Of a stretch of DNA of 17,727 nucleotides, positions 5,420-11,637 are shown piece after piece. Every line of letters starts with the position of its first letter. Position 1 is the first letter of the stretch. This DNA is from RUG13615 sp040307715. Lineage in GTDB: Bacteria > Bacillota > Clostridia > Peptostreptococcales > Anaerovoracaceae. Made by a program: the position numbers and the translations under genes. The stretch spans positions 1 to 17,727 of the forward strand of contig JAWRJC010000086.1 in the NCBI GenBank assembly GCA_040307715.1. The letters are read 5' to 3'. The notes under the pieces are model-generated. The model was not told where the DNA came from and searched no databases. It worked only from the letters and a program-made list of their open reading frames with translations.

Positions 5420-5497
5420 GTCACAACTTTTAGGAATCCCAACTTTATTGGTGTGTTGGCTTGTGATTTGCGATTAGTCCCAACTCATTCCCAACTA
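5420..5497. repeat. Right-end GTCmCAACT repeats (putative integrase arm sites)
   Basis: GTCACAACTT (5420-5429), TCCCAACTTT (5437-5446), GTCCCAACTC (5477-5486) and TTCCCAACTA (5488-5497). CAACTTTTAGGA at 5424-5435 is shared exactly with 514-525 at the left end. The stretch 5270-5584 otherwise holds only the terminators and a rubrerythrin 3' hairpin, with no gene. Confidence 0.5.
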
Positions 5498-5506
5498 TGG
5501 ATAAAA

Positions 5507-5537
5507 AGAAGAAGGTCATCCCAAAGGACAACCTTCC
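5507..5537 (-). terminator. Terminator of the rubrerythrin transcript
   Basis: On the minus strand GAAGGT pairs with ACCTTC (5531-5536 with 5511-5516), with an inner TCC/GGA pair, followed by TTCTTTTTA. It lies inside the element side of the att repeat, so the element supplies the terminator for the host gene. Confidence 0.7.
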
Positions 5538-5552
5538 TCAAATCCATTACCG

Positions 5553-5572
5553 TTAAGCGATGAATCGCTTAA
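5553..5572 (-). repeat. Hairpin just downstream of the rubrerythrin stop
   Basis: TTAAGCGA (5553-5560) and TCGCTTAA (5565-5572) are perfect arms around TGAA. The displaced copy has a corresponding but diverged hairpin, GCGATTC (290-296) with GAATCGC (302-308), at the same place relative to its stop codon. Confidence 0.6.
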
Positions 5573-5584
5573 TATCAGCTTTGT

Positions 5585-6130
5585 TTATTTGCCGAAGTAT
5601 CTCTCGAGCAGGCCCTTGAATGCCTTGCCGTGTCTTGCTTCGTCTCTTGCCATCTCATGAACGGTGTCATGGATCGCATCCAGGCCGAGCTCCTTCGCCT
5701 TCTTGGCGAGTTCGAATTTGCCTTCTGTTGCGCCGAACTCAGCGTCCACACGCATGCGGAGGTTTTCTTCTGTGCTGTCGGTCAGCACTTCGCCGAGCAG
5801 TTCAGCAAACTTCGCAGCATGTTCTGCTTCTTCCAGAGCAGCTCTTCTCCAGTATTCGCCGATTTCCGGATATCCTTCTCTGCAGGCAACGCGGCCCATC
5901 GCAAGGTACATACCGACTTCGGAGCATTCGCCTTCGAAGTTCTCTCTCAGACCCTGCAGGATCCATTCGTCAACGCCTTTGGCAACGCCGACAACGTGTT
6001 CCGCCGCCCAGTTCATTTCGCCTTCTTCGACCGCCTTGAATTTTTCAGCGGGTGCTTTGCAAATCGGGCACTGTGCCGGCGGCTGGTCGCCTTCGCAAGT
6101 ATAACCGCAAATCGTGCAAGTCCATTTCAT
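5585..6130 (-). CDS. rbr: Reverse rubrerythrin (rubredoxin domain first), probable NADH-dependent peroxidase component
   Basis: 181 residues. An N-terminal rubredoxin-type Fe(SCys)4 site (Cys5, Cys8, Cys21, Cys24 in CTICGY and CPIC) precedes a ferritin-like diiron four-helix domain (about 38-181) with ENFEGECSE, LEEAEHAA and ARDEARHG carrying the Glu/His ligands. This domain order is the reverse of classical rubrerythrin and matches the Clostridium reverse rubrerythrins that reduce hydrogen peroxide (and oxygen) in the cytoplasm with electrons from NADH via rubredoxin partners. AGGAGG precedes ATG 6130. The last about 86 bp duplicate the left att copy, so the mobile element sits directly behind the gene and leaves it intact. 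Confidence 0.93.
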   Translation of the reverse strand: MKWTCTICGYTCEGDQPPAQCPICKAPAEKFKAVEEGEMNWAAEHVVGVAKGVDEWILQGLRENFEGECSEVGMYLAMGRVACREGYPEIGEYWRRAALEEAEHAAKFAELLGEVLTDSTEENLRMRVDAEFGATEGKFELAKKAKELGLDAIHDTVHEMARDEARHGKAFKGLLERYFGK

Positions 6131-6215
6131 AATAGTTTCCTCCTTATATTAAACGTCGAGCAATAACGGATCAGTCTTTTTTTACGGCGCATTTTGTTCT
6201 TGCGGCCGTACAAAA

Positions 6216-6231
6216 AGTATACCACAGTATA
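6216..6231 (-). promoter_or_regulatory. Possible rubrerythrin promoter with small palindrome
   Basis: On the minus strand a TATACT (6216-6221) could be a -10. It overlaps TATACcacaGTATA (6218-6231, perfect 5-bp arms), a possible repressor site. No convincing -35 at the right distance, so the call is tentative. Confidence 0.35.
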
Positions 6232-6270
6232 AAATTCCGGCACTACCCCAAAACGTCAAAGATGAAAAGA

Positions 6271-6284
6271 TTAGCGCGCGCTAA
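6271..6284. promoter_or_regulatory. 14-bp perfect palindrome in the rbr/nfu divergent region
   Basis: TTAGCGCGCGCTAA at 6271-6284. The 330-base gap 6131-6460 holds this, the two divergent promoters and no gene. It may be an operator shared by the peroxidase and Fe-S scaffold genes. Confidence 0.4.
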
Positions 6285-6347
6285 CCGACAACTGCGGGGC
6301 GATGCCGCGGAATCGTATTTGCAGAAATGCCTAGTGCCTTTATATGC

Positions 6348-6376
6348 TTTACGAATCCTTGTGAACTGTGTATAAT
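6348..6376 (+). promoter_or_regulatory. Promoter of the Nfu-type scaffold gene
   Basis: -35 TTTACG (6348-6353), 17-base spacer, perfect -10 TATAAT (6371-6376); transcription would start about 80 bases before ATG 6461. Confidence 0.65.
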
Positions 6377-6460
6377 GAAACGGCGCGGGCAGCGTGGCAG
6401 TCTGCGCAGAAACCAGCAGATTTTCCCGCATCAGGGAACCTATATAAGGAGGAAAGATAC

Positions 6461-6688
6461 ATGGAAAACGAGATCAGAGACGCTTTGGAGCAGATCCGCC
6501 CGTTCCTGCAGAGAGACGGCGGGGATATCGAGTTCGTGGAGATGACAGAGGACAATGTCGTCAAAGTGCGCCTGCAGGGCCACTGTGTCGGCTGCCCGGC
6601 CAGTACCATGACCATCAAGGGCGTTGTTGAGCAGATCCTCAAGCAGAACTTCCCGGAAGTCGCTGCAGTCGAGCAGGTGATGGACTAG
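6461..6688 (+). CDS. NifU C-terminal-domain (Nfu) iron-sulfur scaffold protein
   Basis: 75 residues, the minimal Nfu length. MENEIRDALEQIRPFLQRDG and GDIEFVEMTEDNVVKVRLQG are followed by the CxxC motif in HCVGCPAS (Cys42, Cys45) that holds a transient 4Fe-4S cluster between two subunits, then the closing amphipathic helix MTIKGVVEQILKQ. ATG 6461 is chosen since AAGGAGG lies directly upstream; a longer frame from 6368 would overlap the promoter. It acts in the cytoplasm, passing clusters to apoproteins. Single-gene transcript with its own promoter and terminator, next to the iron protein rubrerythrin. Confidence 0.93.
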   Translation: MENEIRDALEQIRPFLQRDGGDIEFVEMTEDNVVKVRLQGHCVGCPASTMTIKGVVEQILKQNFPEVAAVEQVMD

Positions 6689-6699
6689 ACAGAGCAAAG

Positions 6700-6726
6700 A
6701 CCTCCGCTGTCACGGCGGAGGTTTTC
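6700..6726 (+). terminator. Terminator after the Nfu gene
   Basis: ACCTCCGC (6700-6707) pairs with GCGGAGGT (6715-6722), loop TGTCACG, followed by TTTC. Confidence 0.85.
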
Positions 6727-6784
6727 TCACTATCACGGAAAAAACAGAACGTATTGACAAAGCATAGAGGCAAAACAGAGAGAC

Positions 6785-8275
6785 ATGGAAAAAGACTATA
6801 TGCGCGCCCTTGAGGCCGCCATCGATAACAACTGGGAAGAACAGATCGAGACACTCGGCGAGATGATCGCTTTCCCGAGCGTCGGCGCGGAGGCAGTCAC
6901 ACTGCAGCCCGGCACGCCCGCGGAGGAAGTCCTGCCCTTCGGTAAAGATGTCCACGGGGTTTTCACCTATGCCCTTGAAAAGGGCCATGCGATGGGCTTT
7001 GAAACGGCGAATACGGATAACTACGGCGGTCATATCGAAATGCCGGGCGAGGTCCTCGACGGAGAGGGCGAGGTTATCGGCACCGCCGAGGAGACCATGG
7101 GCATTGTCGGGCATCTGGATGTTGTGCCGGCCGGAGACGGCTGGGCGTCGGATCCGTTTGCGATGCAGAACTCGGACGGCGTTCTGCTCGGCCGTGGTGT
7201 ACTGGATGACAAGGGTCCGGTCGTGGCGGGACTCTACGCGATGAAAGCCATCAAAGACGCGGGGTTCACGCCGCATACGAACGTGCGCCTTATCCTCGGT
7301 CTCGATGAAGAGACCAACTGGTACGGGATGGATTACTATCTCGATCACATGAAAGCGCCGGATTTCGGCATCACGCCGGACGGCGATTTCCCGGTGATCC
7401 ACGGCGAAAAGGGGATCCTGGTCTTTGACCTGGTGAAAAAACTCGGCCGCACACCGGCGGACGGACTTACCTTGCGCAGCCTGACCGGCGGCATCGCTGC
7501 CAACATGGTCGCGGATAATGCCAGAGCGGTCGTGCTGTCCAAGGATAAGAAGGCGTACGAGCCGATCCGCGATAAGGCGGCGCGCTGGAAGGACGACGGC
7601 AGGGCGGACATCTCCACAAAGATCATCGGCAAGAGTCTGGAGATCAAGGTGCAGGGAAAACCTGCGCACGGCAGCACGCCGGAGAAAGGGATCAATGCGG
7701 TCTCACTGCTGATGGCGTTCCTCGAAGACATCAGCTTCAACACGGACGACGTCAACGATTTCATCTCTTTTTACAATACCTGTATCGGTATGGAGACGGA
7801 CGGCACTTCGATCGGCTGCGGATTTGAGGACGAACCATCGGGCAAGCTCGTGCTGAACGTCGGCGTGGCGGCGGTCGATCAGAAAACAGCCACCTTGACC
7901 GTCAATATCCGCTATCCCGTTACCATGGAAGGACAGCAGGTCTACGACGCGATGATGCCGTCACTCAGCAAGTATGACATCGGCGTCGTGAAGGGACATG
8001 CGCAGGAGCCGATCTACAAGCCTGCGGACGAGCCGATGATCCGCACCTTGATGAGCATCTATCAGGAGCATACCGGCGATACAGAGTCGCAGCCGCTCGT
8101 CATCGGCGGCGGCACATACGCCCGCGCGTTCGACAACGTCGTGGCGTTCGGGGCGTGCTTCCCCTGGACGAAAGACAAGATGCACCAGGCGGACGAGGAA
8201 CTCACTGTCGAGGACTTCCGCAAGATGACGCTGATCTTCGCGGATGCGATCTATCGGCTGGCAGTCGCAGAATAA
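6785..8275 (+). CDS. pepV: M20-family dipeptidase (PepV-like)
   Basis: 496 residues, close to the usual PepV size of about 470. Metal ligands of the dinuclear zinc site are visible: His110 and Asp112 in GHLDVVPAGDGW, Asp141/142 in GVLDDKGP, the catalytic Glu pair at 175-176 in LDEETNWYG, Asp199/201 in TPDGDFPVIHGEKG, and a late His in KMHQADEEL. HGSTPEKGINA belongs to the lid/dimerisation domain, and GGGTYARAFDNVVAFG is the usual late block. It cleaves dipeptides in the cytoplasm after peptide uptake. The ribosome binding site (AGAGAG) is weak. A TTGACA at 6754-6759 has no good -10. Gene stands alone with its own terminator. Confidence 0.92.
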   Translation: MEKDYMRALEAAIDNNWEEQIETLGEMIAFPSVGAEAVTLQPGTPAEEVLPFGKDVHGVFTYALEKGHAMGFETANTDNYGGHIEMPGEVLDGEGEVIGTAEETMGIVGHLDVVPAGDGWASDPFAMQNSDGVLLGRGVLDDKGPVVAGLYAMKAIKDAGFTPHTNVRLILGLDEETNWYGMDYYLDHMKAPDFGITPDGDFPVIHGEKGILVFDLVKKLGRTPADGLTLRSLTGGIAANMVADNARAVVLSKDKKAYEPIRDKAARWKDDGRADISTKIIGKSLEIKVQGKPAHGSTPEKGINAVSLLMAFLEDISFNTDDVNDFISFYNTCIGMETDGTSIGCGFEDEPSGKLVLNVGVAAVDQKTATLTVNIRYPVTMEGQQVYDAMMPSLSKYDIGVVKGHAQEPIYKPADEPMIRTLMSIYQEHTGDTESQPLVIGGGTYARAFDNVVAFGACFPWTKDKMHQADEELTVEDFRKMTLIFADAIYRLAVAE

Positions 8276-8284
8276 GGTTTGAAA

Positions 8285-8318
8285 AAGACCACCCTGAAAG
8301 GGGTGGTCTTGTGTTTTT
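8285..8318 (+). terminator. Rho-independent terminator after pepV
   Basis: AAGACCACCC (8285-8294) pairs perfectly with GGGTGGTCTT (8301-8310), loop TGAAAG, followed by GTGTTTTTT. Confidence 0.9.
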
Positions 8319-8336
8319 TGCTCGGTCACTTAAGAA

Positions 8337-9284
8337 CTATTCTTTTTCTAGCGTAACGATGTAGCCATAGCCAAAGTCAACAACTAGATTGTCACCCTCT
8401 AGATAACCTGACATTTCAGAACCAGTACTGTCGCTAATACGAATCCCATTGTCTTGGATTATCCACATCCCGGTTCCGTCTTCTTGCCCATTGGTAGTAG
8501 CAGCTAAAGTGCCATCTTCGCTGACTACAAGGGTGAACTGCAGACTGACCTGATCGGGGGTCATCTCATCGCCCTGAAAGTTGAGGGAAACCGCATTCCA
8601 GGTGCCCACATAACGGCCATTGTGGCTATCAAAGTATTCTTTTGCAATTGCCTCATCTTTGGCCGCCCATAGTTCACCGTCCAACAATAATGCTTCTCCG
8701 TATTCGCCGTCCGCTGTGTATGTTAGAGTAATCGTTTCTATGCTGTTATCTTCTGAAGAAACCGTATCCAGCAGATAATCGTTTCCATCCTTTTGGAAGA
8801 GAAGATAGGTATCGGATTCATGGTACAACCCATTGCTTAAAAAGAAGCATTCGTTACCGGATACGGCGGAATAGTACCGGTCTGCGTTTTCTTCGGCGGC
8901 ATCCATCGATTTCTTAGTAACGAAATGCAGTCTAGAATAGGACGGGTCCCCGTAAGGGTTGACATCAAGGATGTCTTCGTTTAATGAGGCGGTCCAGGCA
9001 TATGTGTTTCCAACGAGCTCGGCGTATCCATCATACTCTTCCCAAGTGATTGGATCCGACTGCCCGTCATTGGCACCGGCGTGTTCCACCACGATAAGGC
9101 CGGTTCCATCATCGTGGAGAGAAATACTGGCCTGATCGTACCCGTATGCGCCTGCATGCAATGTTCCATCTGTACTTTCAGCACTGTAAAGAACCCATTC
9201 TCCTGCGTAAGGGGATTTCCCGCAGGCGGAAAGCAACAACACAAGCAGTAAGAGGGGAACGATTAACAGGAATATCTTTCTCAT
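8337..9284 (-). CDS. Large lipoprotein with two related lipocalin-like modules
   Basis: 315 residues from ATG 9284, chosen because GAGGT precedes it and MRKIFLLIVPLLLLVLLLSAC is a textbook lipoprotein signal (Cys21). Two similar blocks follow: residues about 26-110, opening YAGEWVLYSAES and containing SLHDDGTGLI, and about 225-315, opening YVGTWNAVSLNFQG and containing VVSEDGTLAAT. Both begin G-x-W and run as alternating strands, as in the lipocalin-like/DUF5640-type extracellular domains of Clostridia lipoproteins. Base composition is lower in GC than the surrounding genes, suggesting later acquisition. Surface-anchored; ligand unknown. Convergent with pepV, divergent from the AIM24 gene. 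Confidence 0.8.
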   Translation of the reverse strand: MRKIFLLIVPLLLLVLLLSACGKSPYAGEWVLYSAESTDGTLHAGAYGYDQASISLHDDGTGLIVVEHAGANDGQSDPITWEEYDGYAELVGNTYAWTASLNEDILDVNPYGDPSYSRLHFVTKKSMDAAEENADRYYSAVSGNECFFLSNGLYHESDTYLLFQKDGNDYLLDTVSSEDNSIETITLTYTADGEYGEALLLDGELWAAKDEAIAKEYFDSHNGRYVGTWNAVSLNFQGDEMTPDQVSLQFTLVVSEDGTLAATTNGQEDGTGMWIIQDNGIRISDSTGSEMSGYLEGDNLVVDFGYGYIVTLEKE

Positions 9285-9323
9285 CTCATATACCTCAAGT
9301 GAATCTGGCAAGTTTACCCGGTG

Positions 9324-9338
9324 AAACAACTGTTGTTT
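9324..9338. promoter_or_regulatory. 15-bp palindrome at the lipoprotein transcription start
   Basis: AAACAACtGTTGTTT, perfect arms around one base. It lies just downstream of the minus-strand -10 at 9344-9349, so it covers the predicted start of transcription, the classic place for a repressor. Confidence 0.5.
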
Positions 9339-9343
9339 TACTC

Positions 9344-9373
9344 ATTATAGCAAAAGTAGGATCACATAGTGAA
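9344..9373 (-). promoter_or_regulatory. Promoter of the two-module lipoprotein
   Basis: Minus strand: -35 TTCACT (9368-9373), 18-base spacer, perfect -10 TATAAT (9344-9349). Confidence 0.6.
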
Positions 9374-9409
9374 TTGATTTGATTTCTGCTACTTACATGC
9401 GCAAAGCAG

Positions 9410-9439
9410 TTGACAGAGCGATTCTTTCATGAGTAAACT
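9410..9439 (+). promoter_or_regulatory. Candidate promoter of the AIM24-like gene
   Basis: Perfect -35 TTGACA (9410-9415), 18-base spacer, -10-like TAAACT (9434-9439). About 80 bases of leader follow before ATG 9520. Confidence 0.45.
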
Positions 9440-9519
9440 TTCAATAGAAACAAAAGCCCTGACCCAACAGCGGGTATAGGCTATCCTATGCATTCCTGTC
9501 ACAGAAAAGGAGCAAAAAG

Positions 9520-10197
9520 ATGAGATACAAGATCGATGGCGGGCAGCTGCCCGTAGTCATCTGCAGACTCGACGCAGGTGAAAGTATGATCACGGAAAAA
9601 GGCGCCATGGCATGGATGACACCGAACATGCATATGGAAACGCAGGGCACCGGCGGTCTGGGCAAGTCCCTCGGCCGCATGCTTTCCGGCGACACCATCT
9701 TCCAGAACAGATACACGGCGCAGGGCGGCGAAGGCGAGATCGCATTCGCATCCAGCTTCCCCGGCAGCATCGTCGCACTGGACATCTCCCAGGGCCCGAT
9801 CGTTGCGCAGAAGTCGGCGTTCCTCGCCAGCGAAGCGGGCGTCAACCTCTCGGTCTTCTTCCGCAAGAAGGCGGCAGCAGGTCTGTTCGGCGGTGAAGGC
9901 TTCATCATGCAGAAACTCGAAGGCCGCGGCATGGCGTTCATCGAGATCGACGGCAGCATCACCGAGTATGAGCTCGGCCCCGGCCAGCAGCTCATCGCGG
10001 ACACCGGCTACGTCGCGTACATGAGCGCGAGCTGCTCCATCGACGTCGTCACCGTCAAGGGCATGAAGAACATCGTGCTCGGCGGCGAAGGCCTGTTCAA
10101 CACGGTCATCACCGGCCCCGGTAAAGTCGCGCTGCAGTCCATGCCGATCGCGAAGGTCGCGCAGGCGCTGGCCCCTTTCACGGCGGCGGGAAAGTAA
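9520..10197 (+). CDS. AIM24 / TIGR00266 family protein
   Basis: 225 residues. The sequence opens MRYKIDGGQLPVVICRLDAG and has the family's GESMITEKGAMAWMTPN, GRMLSGDTIFQNRYTA and LEGRGMAFIEIDGSITEYEL blocks, a beta-rich cupin-like fold with internal repetition. Homologues are widespread in bacteria and include yeast mitochondrial Aim24. The molecular role in bacteria is not settled. No signal peptide or membrane segment. AAAGGAGC lies upstream of the ATG (about 9508-9515). It stands alone between a divergent lipoprotein and the ribU riboswitch, and is strongly GC-rich like the core genes. Confidence 0.9.
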   Translation: MRYKIDGGQLPVVICRLDAGESMITEKGAMAWMTPNMHMETQGTGGLGKSLGRMLSGDTIFQNRYTAQGGEGEIAFASSFPGSIVALDISQGPIVAQKSAFLASEAGVNLSVFFRKKAAAGLFGGEGFIMQKLEGRGMAFIEIDGSITEYELGPGQQLIADTGYVAYMSASCSIDVVTVKGMKNIVLGGEGLFNTVITGPGKVALQSMPIAKVAQALAPFTAAGK

Positions 10198-10213
10198 GCG
10201 GTGTTGCTGACAT

Positions 10214-10284
10214 CGTGACAGACTTGATTCCCGGCTAGAGGCGCTGCCGGCAGCAGGCGGCCGTGAACGCGGATCGTTGTCACG
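10214..10284 (+). other. Structured stretch downstream of the AIM24-like gene
   Basis: CGTGACA (10214-10220) pairs with TGTCACG (10278-10284), enclosing the perfect 12-bp palindrome GCTGCCGGCAGC (10243-10254). No reading frame. Probably a 3' untranslated structure ahead of the terminator at 10309. Confidence 0.35.
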
Positions 10285-10308
10285 GCGATTCCGTAAGACC
10301 AGAAAAAG

Positions 10309-10338
10309 AGCCTCTCCGCTTTGGCGGGGAGGCTTTTA
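10309..10338 (+). terminator. Terminator after the AIM24-like gene
   Basis: AGCCTCTCCGC (10309-10319) pairs with GCGGGGAGGCT (10324-10334), one wobble, loop TTTG, followed by TTTATA. Confidence 0.85.
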
Positions 10339-10359
10339 TATTGCCGGGGGAATCAGGGG

Positions 10360-10387
10360 TTTACAATTCCGGCAGATGTACTATAAT
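10360..10387 (+). promoter_or_regulatory. Promoter of the FMN riboswitch-ribU transcript
   Basis: -35 TTTACA (10360-10365), 16-base spacer, perfect -10 TATAAT (10382-10387), about 20 bases before the riboswitch begins. Confidence 0.7.
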
Positions 10388-10406
10388 GACAAAGTAAAGT
10401 AAATAT

Positions 10407-10530
10407 CTGTTTCAGGGCGGGGTGCGAGTCCCCACCGGAGGTGAAGCGCGAAAGCGACGAGTCCTCGAGCCGCAAGGCCGAATCGGTCCGAATCCGATAC
10501 CGACGGTAATAGTCCGGATGAAAGAAACGA
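10407..10530 (+). ncRNA. FMN riboswitch (RFN element)
   Basis: The conserved blocks of the RFN element appear in order: TTTCAGGGCGGGGTG (P1/P2 start, about 10410-10424), TCCCCACCGG, GACGAGTCC, CCGCAAGG, then the diagnostic CGACGGTAATAGTCCGGATGAAAG (three pieces, about 10501-10523) closing P1. It binds FMN and switches off the downstream riboflavin importer gene. The terminator at 10549-10579 provides the off state. Confidence 0.95.
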
Positions 10531-10548
10531 AAAGCAACGGATGCTTTG

Positions 10549-10579
10549 TCTGCCCTGGTTTTTGCCGGGGCGGATTTTT
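10549..10579 (+). terminator. Riboswitch expression-platform terminator
   Basis: TCTGCCCTGG (10549-10558) pairs with CCGGGGCGGA (10565-10574) through ten pairs including two wobbles, followed by TTTTT (10575-10579). It lies between the FMN aptamer and ribU, so FMN binding would favour premature termination. Confidence 0.85.
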
Positions 10580-10625
10580 CGTTATGAGACAGATTCCTTG
10601 TTTATCACCAAAGGAGGAATTATCC

Positions 10626-11186
10626 ATGAACGACACTACTGCAATGAACACCCAGAAATCCACCGTCAAGCTGGCCAAGATGGGCATGCTGGTCGCGATC
10701 TCCATCGTGCTGGTCGCGATCATCCATTTCCCGATCTTCCCGGCGGTCGCCTTCCTCGAGTACGATCCGGCGGACATCCCGATCCTCATCGGTACGTTCG
10801 CGTTCGGCCCGCTCGCCGGCCTGCTCCTGACGGTCGTCACGGCGGTCGTGCAGGGACTGACGGTCAGCGCGCAGAGCGGTCTGTACGGCATCCTGATGCA
10901 CATCATCGCGACCGGTGCTTTCGTGCTCGTCGCGGGCTGCATTTACAGCCGCGGTGAAAAGACCCGCAAAAAGGCGATCATCGGTCTGCTGTGCGGCATG
11001 GCGGCTATGATCCTCATCATGATACCGGCCAACCTGATCATCACCCCGATGTTCATGGGCATGCCCAGAGAAGCGCTCATGCCCTTCATGCCGTTCATCG
11101 TCGGCTTCAACGCGATCAAGGCGGGCATCAACGGCCTGGTGACCTTCGTGCTGTACAAGCGCATCAGCGGCTTCCTGCACAGATAG
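10626..11186 (+). CDS. ribU: Riboflavin ECF transporter substrate-binding subunit RibU
   Basis: 186 residues, an integral membrane S component with about six hydrophobic segments. Family landmarks: AKMGMLVAISIVLVAI in helix 1, FPAVAFLEYDPADIPILIGTF between helices 1 and 2 (the L-x-YDP-x-D-x-P block typical of RibU), and the closing GFNAIKAGINGLVTFVLYK. Together with the ECF energising module it imports riboflavin. AAAGGAGGAA (10611-10620) places the start at 10626. The FMN riboswitch directly upstream confirms the substrate. Genes for the EcfA/EcfT module are not in the window. Confidence 0.95.
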   Translation: MNDTTAMNTQKSTVKLAKMGMLVAISIVLVAIIHFPIFPAVAFLEYDPADIPILIGTFAFGPLAGLLLTVVTAVVQGLTVSAQSGLYGILMHIIATGAFVLVAGCIYSRGEKTRKKAIIGLLCGMAAMILIMIPANLIITPMFMGMPREALMPFMPFIVGFNAIKAGINGLVTFVLYKRISGFLHR

Positions 11187-11205
11187 CGACGCAGCGTCTG
11201 TCCCG

Positions 11206-11234
11206 GCGATTGCCGGGCAAAGCGACGGCAGGGC
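11206..11234 (+). repeat. Intergenic repeat copy 1 (GCGATTGCCG...GACGGCAG)
   Basis: 29 bases matching 14351-14379 at about 24 positions with no gap. It begins GCGATTGCCG and contains GACGGCAG. Both copies lie in structured intergenic DNA right after a gene, suggesting a dispersed palindromic repeat of this genome. Confidence 0.45.
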
Positions 11235-11292
11235 AGCGGCTTCAAAACTGACACACAAACTACATTCACATACTGTAAACACACACGTCGGA

Positions 11293-11317
11293 GGCGGCCT
11301 TTCGGGGCCGTCTTTCC
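11293..11317 (+). terminator. Terminator after ribU
   Basis: GGCGGCC (11293-11299) pairs with GGCCGTC (11306-11312), one wobble, followed by TTTCC. About 105 bases after the ribU stop. Confidence 0.7.
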
Positions 11318-11326
11318 TTTGATGTG

Positions 11327-11491
11327 CCAGATTTGAGTCCCTTTTTGCTTAAAAGATGAGAAGAGAGAATTATTTTCAACGTTTTCAGAGCTTGAAGCAA
11401 CGCAGATGCCGCCATGGTCATTTTCGCGACCTGCAACCGTTGGAATAAATTCTCTCTTTTTTATTATTTCCGAAGGAGGGACACATTTTGG
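11327..11491. repeat. 165-bp imperfect inverted repeat, possible MITE or structured RNA
   Basis: The outer ends read CCAGATTTGAGTCCCT (from 11327) and, inverted, CCAAAATGTGTCCCT (ending 11491). The inner part has a perfect AAGAGAGAATT (11361-11371) with AATTCTCTCTT (11448-11458), and CAACG (11377-11381) with CGTTG (11438-11442). The loop of about 56 bases holds a smaller GGTC/GACC hairpin. No credible gene inside; TTTTTT after 11456 could end a transcript. Occupies most of the 450-base gap 11187-11637. Confidence 0.55.
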
Positions 11492-11637
11492 CCGAATATG
11501 GAAAATACTAGAAAATGAAGCCCGCGTTGAAGGGAGTGGAATCTCAGCGCGGCGGAAGCGGATTCCTTGTTGCGGCAACGGCTTTGTGATAAACTGATAA
11601 ACGGCAAAAATTGCGAACCATACTGGAAGGAACCGAA

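Larger units (their letters stand above)
309..5670. mobile_element. Integrated genetic element inserted at the 3' end of a rubrerythrin gene, integrase decayed
   Basis: The span is bounded by direct repeats 309-394 and 5585-5670, both copies of a rubrerythrin 3' end. Inside, base composition becomes clearly AT-richer than in the flanking genes, and the content is typical accessory cargo: serine recombinase, XRE, WYL and ribbon-helix-helix regulators, lipoproteins, orphan small proteins. GTCmCAACT-type repeats occur just inside both ends. No intact tyrosine integrase, relaxase or replication protein is visible; only an integrase-like 5' stub at 534-584. It is therefore probably immobile by itself, or mobilised in trans. 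The exact crossover within the repeats cannot be placed. Confidence 0.75.

Noticed and set aside
5620..6166. Several plus-strand frames of 139-178 codons
   Set aside because: All are antisense shadows of the well-supported reverse rubrerythrin.
6754..6782. TTGACA as a pepV promoter
   Set aside because: No -10-like sequence at the right distance before the start codon.
6710..7669. 319-codon minus-strand frame
   Set aside because: Antisense to pepV, whose catalytic motifs are complete on the plus strand.
10943..11578. 211-codon minus-strand frame spanning ribU's end and the inverted repeat
   Set aside because: It crosses a terminator and the MITE-like repeat, overlaps ribU, and has no plausible start site.
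11515..11589. 24-codon reading frame beginning MKPALKGVESQ, and a 7-codon frame from TTG 11490 behind GAAGGAGGG
   Set aside because: The first has no ribosome binding site; the second is too short and lies in the arm of the inverted repeat. A leader peptide for tsaE cannot be supported.
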